NCBI RefSeq assembly: GCF_008086175.1 | Contig: NZ_VSKM01000010.1 | Coordinates: forward strand, 1 to 64,000 | Source: Bizionia saleffrena | GTDB taxonomy: Bacteria > Bacteroidota > Bacteroidia > Flavobacteriales > Flavobacteriaceae | Direction: 5' to 3' | DNA: 64,000 bases | Shown: one piece after another, positions 62,278 to 64,000 of the stretch | How positions within the stretch are numbered: position 1 is the stretch's first letter | Layout: each line of letters begins with the position of its first letter | Program-made: the position numbers and the translations under genes | The notes under the pieces: generated by a model | The model's input: only the letters and a program-made list of their open reading frames with translations | What the model was told of the DNA's origin: nothing | Database searches by the model: none

Positions 62278-62735
62278 AACGTTTAAAACTATTTTTCATC
62301 TTTTTAATCATTAATTTTTCAGCTTTAGGAATCGGAAGCTGGTTAATGGATAATGGACCGCGGTCCCAATGGTACTTAGGTTTAAACAAAGCGCCTTGGA
62401 CGCCGCCGGGCTGGGTTTTCGGTGCGGCCTGGAGTACAATTATGGTGTGCTTTTCAATCTACCTCAGTTATATATTTTATCGTAACAATTCTAAAAAAGT
62501 ACAAGTTATATTCGGACTCCAAGTAATTTTAAACGTCATTTGGAATTTTATATTTTTTAATCAACATCTCGTATTGATGGGATTAATAACTATAACAGCG
62601 TTAACCGTTGTTATTTTTTACTTCTTTTTTAAGTATAAGACAGCACCCAGAGCTATAACTTACCTCCTATTGCCCTATATGATATGGCTAGTTATCGCAA
62701 CGTCATTGAATGCTTATGTTTTAGTCAATAATTAA
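62274..62735 (+). CDS. TspO/MBR family protein
   Basis: This 153-residue inner-membrane protein has five membrane helices. It shows PWTPPGWVFGAAWSTIM (the WxPPxxxF family motif), IWNFIFFNQHLVLMG and the final YLLLPYMIWLVIATSLNAYV. TspO proteins bind porphyrins and are linked to oxidative and light stress. The gene overlaps the glutathione peroxidase gene by 4 bases and precedes SRPBCC and photolyase genes. Confidence 0.93.
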   Translation: MKRLKLFFIFLIINFSALGIGSWLMDNGPRSQWYLGLNKAPWTPPGWVFGAAWSTIMVCFSIYLSYIFYRNNSKKVQVIFGLQVILNVIWNFIFFNQHLVLMGLITITALTVVIFYFFFKYKTAPRAITYLLLPYMIWLVIATSLNAYVLVNN

Positions 62736-62750
62736 TTTCAGAATTCAAAT

Positions 62751-63212
62751 ATGAAAATCTACACTTTCCATAAAAAGCAAAAGTTACCGATTACAAAAGA
62801 ACAAGCTTGGGACTTTTTGTCAAGTCCGAAGAATTTAAAAACCATAACTCCCGATTATATGGGATTCAATATCTTATCTGGAGCCGACCGCCCAATGTTT
62901 GCTGGACAAATTATACAATATATAGTAACGCCAGTTATGGGAATAAAAACGAAATGGGTTACCGAAATTACACACGTAAAAGACGGAGAGTATTTTGTAG
63001 ATGAGCAACGTTATGGCCCCTACGCTTTATGGCATCATAAACACTTTATCAATGTAATTGATGGAGGTGTTGAAATGGAAGATATTATAGATTATAAAGT
63101 ACCGTTTGGTTTTTTAGGGCAGCTAGCGCATCCTTTTTTAGTTAAACCAAAACTTGAAGAAATTTTTGAATACAGAACAGAGAAGCTAGAAGCGCTTTTC
63201 GGAAAATATTAA
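62751..63212 (+). CDS. SRPBCC family (START-like) protein
   Basis: This 153-residue protein has the helix-grip fold pattern of the SRPBCC superfamily: ITKEQAWDFLSSPKNLKTIT, the pair IQYIVTPVMGIKTKWVTEIT and DEQRYGPYALWHHKHFINVI, and a C-terminal long helix (LEEIFEYRTEKLEALF). Such proteins bind hydrophobic ligands. It is regularly found beside photolyase/cryptochrome genes. It sits 15 bases after tspO and 53 bases before the photolyase gene. Confidence 0.88.
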   Translation: MKIYTFHKKQKLPITKEQAWDFLSSPKNLKTITPDYMGFNILSGADRPMFAGQIIQYIVTPVMGIKTKWVTEITHVKDGEYFVDEQRYGPYALWHHKHFINVIDGGVEMEDIIDYKVPFGFLGQLAHPFLVKPKLEEIFEYRTEKLEALFGKY

Positions 63213-63265
63213 CAATTTATAATGATCTTAGTTATTACTAAAACTAGTCCTTATTCGTCAAAATA

Positions 63266-64000
63266 ATGCTAACAATGAAGCCGCCTATAAATATTTTTTG
63301 GTTCCGTCGCGATTTACGATTAGATGATAATGTGGGATTTTATGAAGCCTTAAACGGGGATAATCCAGTAGTACCCATCTTTATTTTTGATACTGAAATA
63401 ATAGACCCCCTACCAGAAGACGATGCTAGAATTACGTTTATTTTCGACACATTACAAGCAATGCGTAAAACTTTGCAGAACCACCATAATAGTAGTGTAG
63501 CTATTTTTAAAGGAACTCCAGAACGTGTTTTTAAAGCGCTGATAGAAACTTACACTATCGGTACCGTGTTTACCAATCATGATTACGAACCTTATGCTAA
63601 AGAACGCGATATTGCTATAGAGTCGTTACTAAAAAGTAATGACATTGATTTTAAAACGTACAAAGATCACGTTATTTTCGAGAAGGATGACGTTACAAAA
63701 AGCGATGGTAAACCGTATTTGGTATACACACCTTATATGAAGCGTTGGAAAGAGGCGTTTAAAACACACGATTTAACTATTTATTATACAAATGAGTATC
63801 TAGATAATCTTATAAAAAACGCACGCTTACCAAATCTAAGCTTATCGGATATTGGATTTAAAAAATCTCAGCAAATTATTGCACCCTATACTATTACTCC
63901 AACGCTAATTGAGGCGTATGAAAGCACTCGTAATTTCCCTGGCCTAGATGCTACATCACGATTAGGACCGCATTTACGCTTTGGCACAGCTAGCATTCGT
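63266..64000 (+). CDS. Deoxyribodipyrimidine photolyase / cryptochrome family (5' part only)
   Basis: The frame is open from ATG 63266 (alternative ATG at 63275) to the window edge, giving 245 residues. It begins INIFWFRRDLRLDDNVG, the photolyase N-terminal motif. PVVPIFIFDTEII, YEPYAKERD and TSRLGPHLRFGTASIR follow, the last leading into the FAD-binding domain. The rest lies outside the window. Photolyases repair UV dimers with blue light and FAD; cryptochromes use the same fold for signalling, and I cannot decide between the two here. It ends the SDR-GPx-TspO-SRPBCC run. Confidence 0.92.
   Translation, partial: MLTMKPPINIFWFRRDLRLDDNVGFYEALNGDNPVVPIFIFDTEIIDPLPEDDARITFIFDTLQAMRKTLQNHHNSSVAIFKGTPERVFKALIETYTIGTVFTNHDYEPYAKERDIAIESLLKSNDIDFKTYKDHVIFEKDDVTKSDGKPYLVYTPYMKRWKEAFKTHDLTIYYTNEYLDNLIKNARLPNLSLSDIGFKKSQQIIAPYTITPTLIEAYESTRNFPGLDATSRLGPHLRFGTASIR

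Noticed and set aside
1-64000. CRISPR arrays, tRNA or rRNA genes, insertion sequences
   Set aside because: No spaced identical short repeats, cloverleaf sequences or transposase-like frames were seen. The 255-bp repeats are coding, and the only recombinase gene is a housekeeping-type Xer.

Overview
The window is chromosomal DNA of a marine-type member of the Bacteroidota, most likely Flavobacteriaceae. The DNA is A+T rich. Several genes begin ATG after a weak A-rich leader, or begin TTG, and some promoters carry the Bacteroidota TAnnTTTG -7 box. It encodes type IX secretion (T9SS) parts and cargo (PorP/SprF, PorQ, type A and type B sorting domains), a TonB receptor, many short lipoproteins, and a 6S-like RNA next to zapA. 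I see no tRNA, rRNA, CRISPR array, insertion sequence or prophage. The genus cannot be fixed from the sequence alone.

Layout. (1) 1-5096: the 3' part of a large repetitive type B T9SS adhesin with an exact 255-bp repeat period, its PorP/SprF partner and an OmpA-family protein. (2) 5.2-8.8 kb: a tandem duplication of about 1.68 kb holding a CAP-domain lipoprotein and pdxH; one pdxH copy carries two frameshifts. (3) 8.8-18.8 kb, mostly minus strand: rnz, a STAS-like protein, pyrB, pyrR, rpsA, cmk, porQ and lon, with one plus-strand LysM protein. (4) 19.0-22.0 kb: ECF sigma factor, anti-sigma candidate and two exported repeat-rich proteins. (5) 22.1-28.2 kb: lipoproteins, an MFS transporter, an M48 protease, two MsrB reductases and a lone DsbD-alpha-like lipoprotein. 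(6) 28.2-37.4 kb: a loosely packed accessory stretch with an SDR, a GreA/B-like factor, a membrane-anchored XRE regulator, orphan lipoproteins and a frameshifted M14 carboxypeptidase with a T9SS tail. (7) 37.8-44.4 kb: flavodoxin-like protein, CDF transporter, lpdA, aroQ and three small beta-barrel proteins. (8) 44.5-54.5 kb: xer recombinase, PAS histidine kinase, rny, 6S-like RNA, zapA, coiled-coil protein, M23 peptidase, TonB receptor and a DUF2911 protein. (9) 54.6-64.0 kb: a stress or light-response region with a TetR-like regulator, AarF kinase, flavin reductase, SDR-DUF2867 protein, a decayed folE, SDR, glutathione peroxidase, TspO, SRPBCC protein and a photolyase/cryptochrome cut by the window end.

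How the genes work together. PorP/SprF and PorQ belong to the machinery that exports and anchors the adhesin and the M14 enzyme. PyrR and PyrB are pyrimidine genes, and cmk handles CMP/dCMP. The right-hand cluster resembles known photolyase neighbourhoods; two of its transcription units (54.68 kb and 59.43 kb) share an inverted repeat GTTTAAC...GTTAAAC upstream.

The items most worth a second look are: the mosaic adhesin repeats; the duplication with selective decay; the ruined folE still in frame-coupled position inside a photolyase cluster; the shared operator-like repeat; the sigma/anti-sigma/DYG/GSGDI gene set; the 6S-like RNA; a structured intergenic element near 39.8 kb; and a leader with mini-ORF and hairpin before the CDF transporter.
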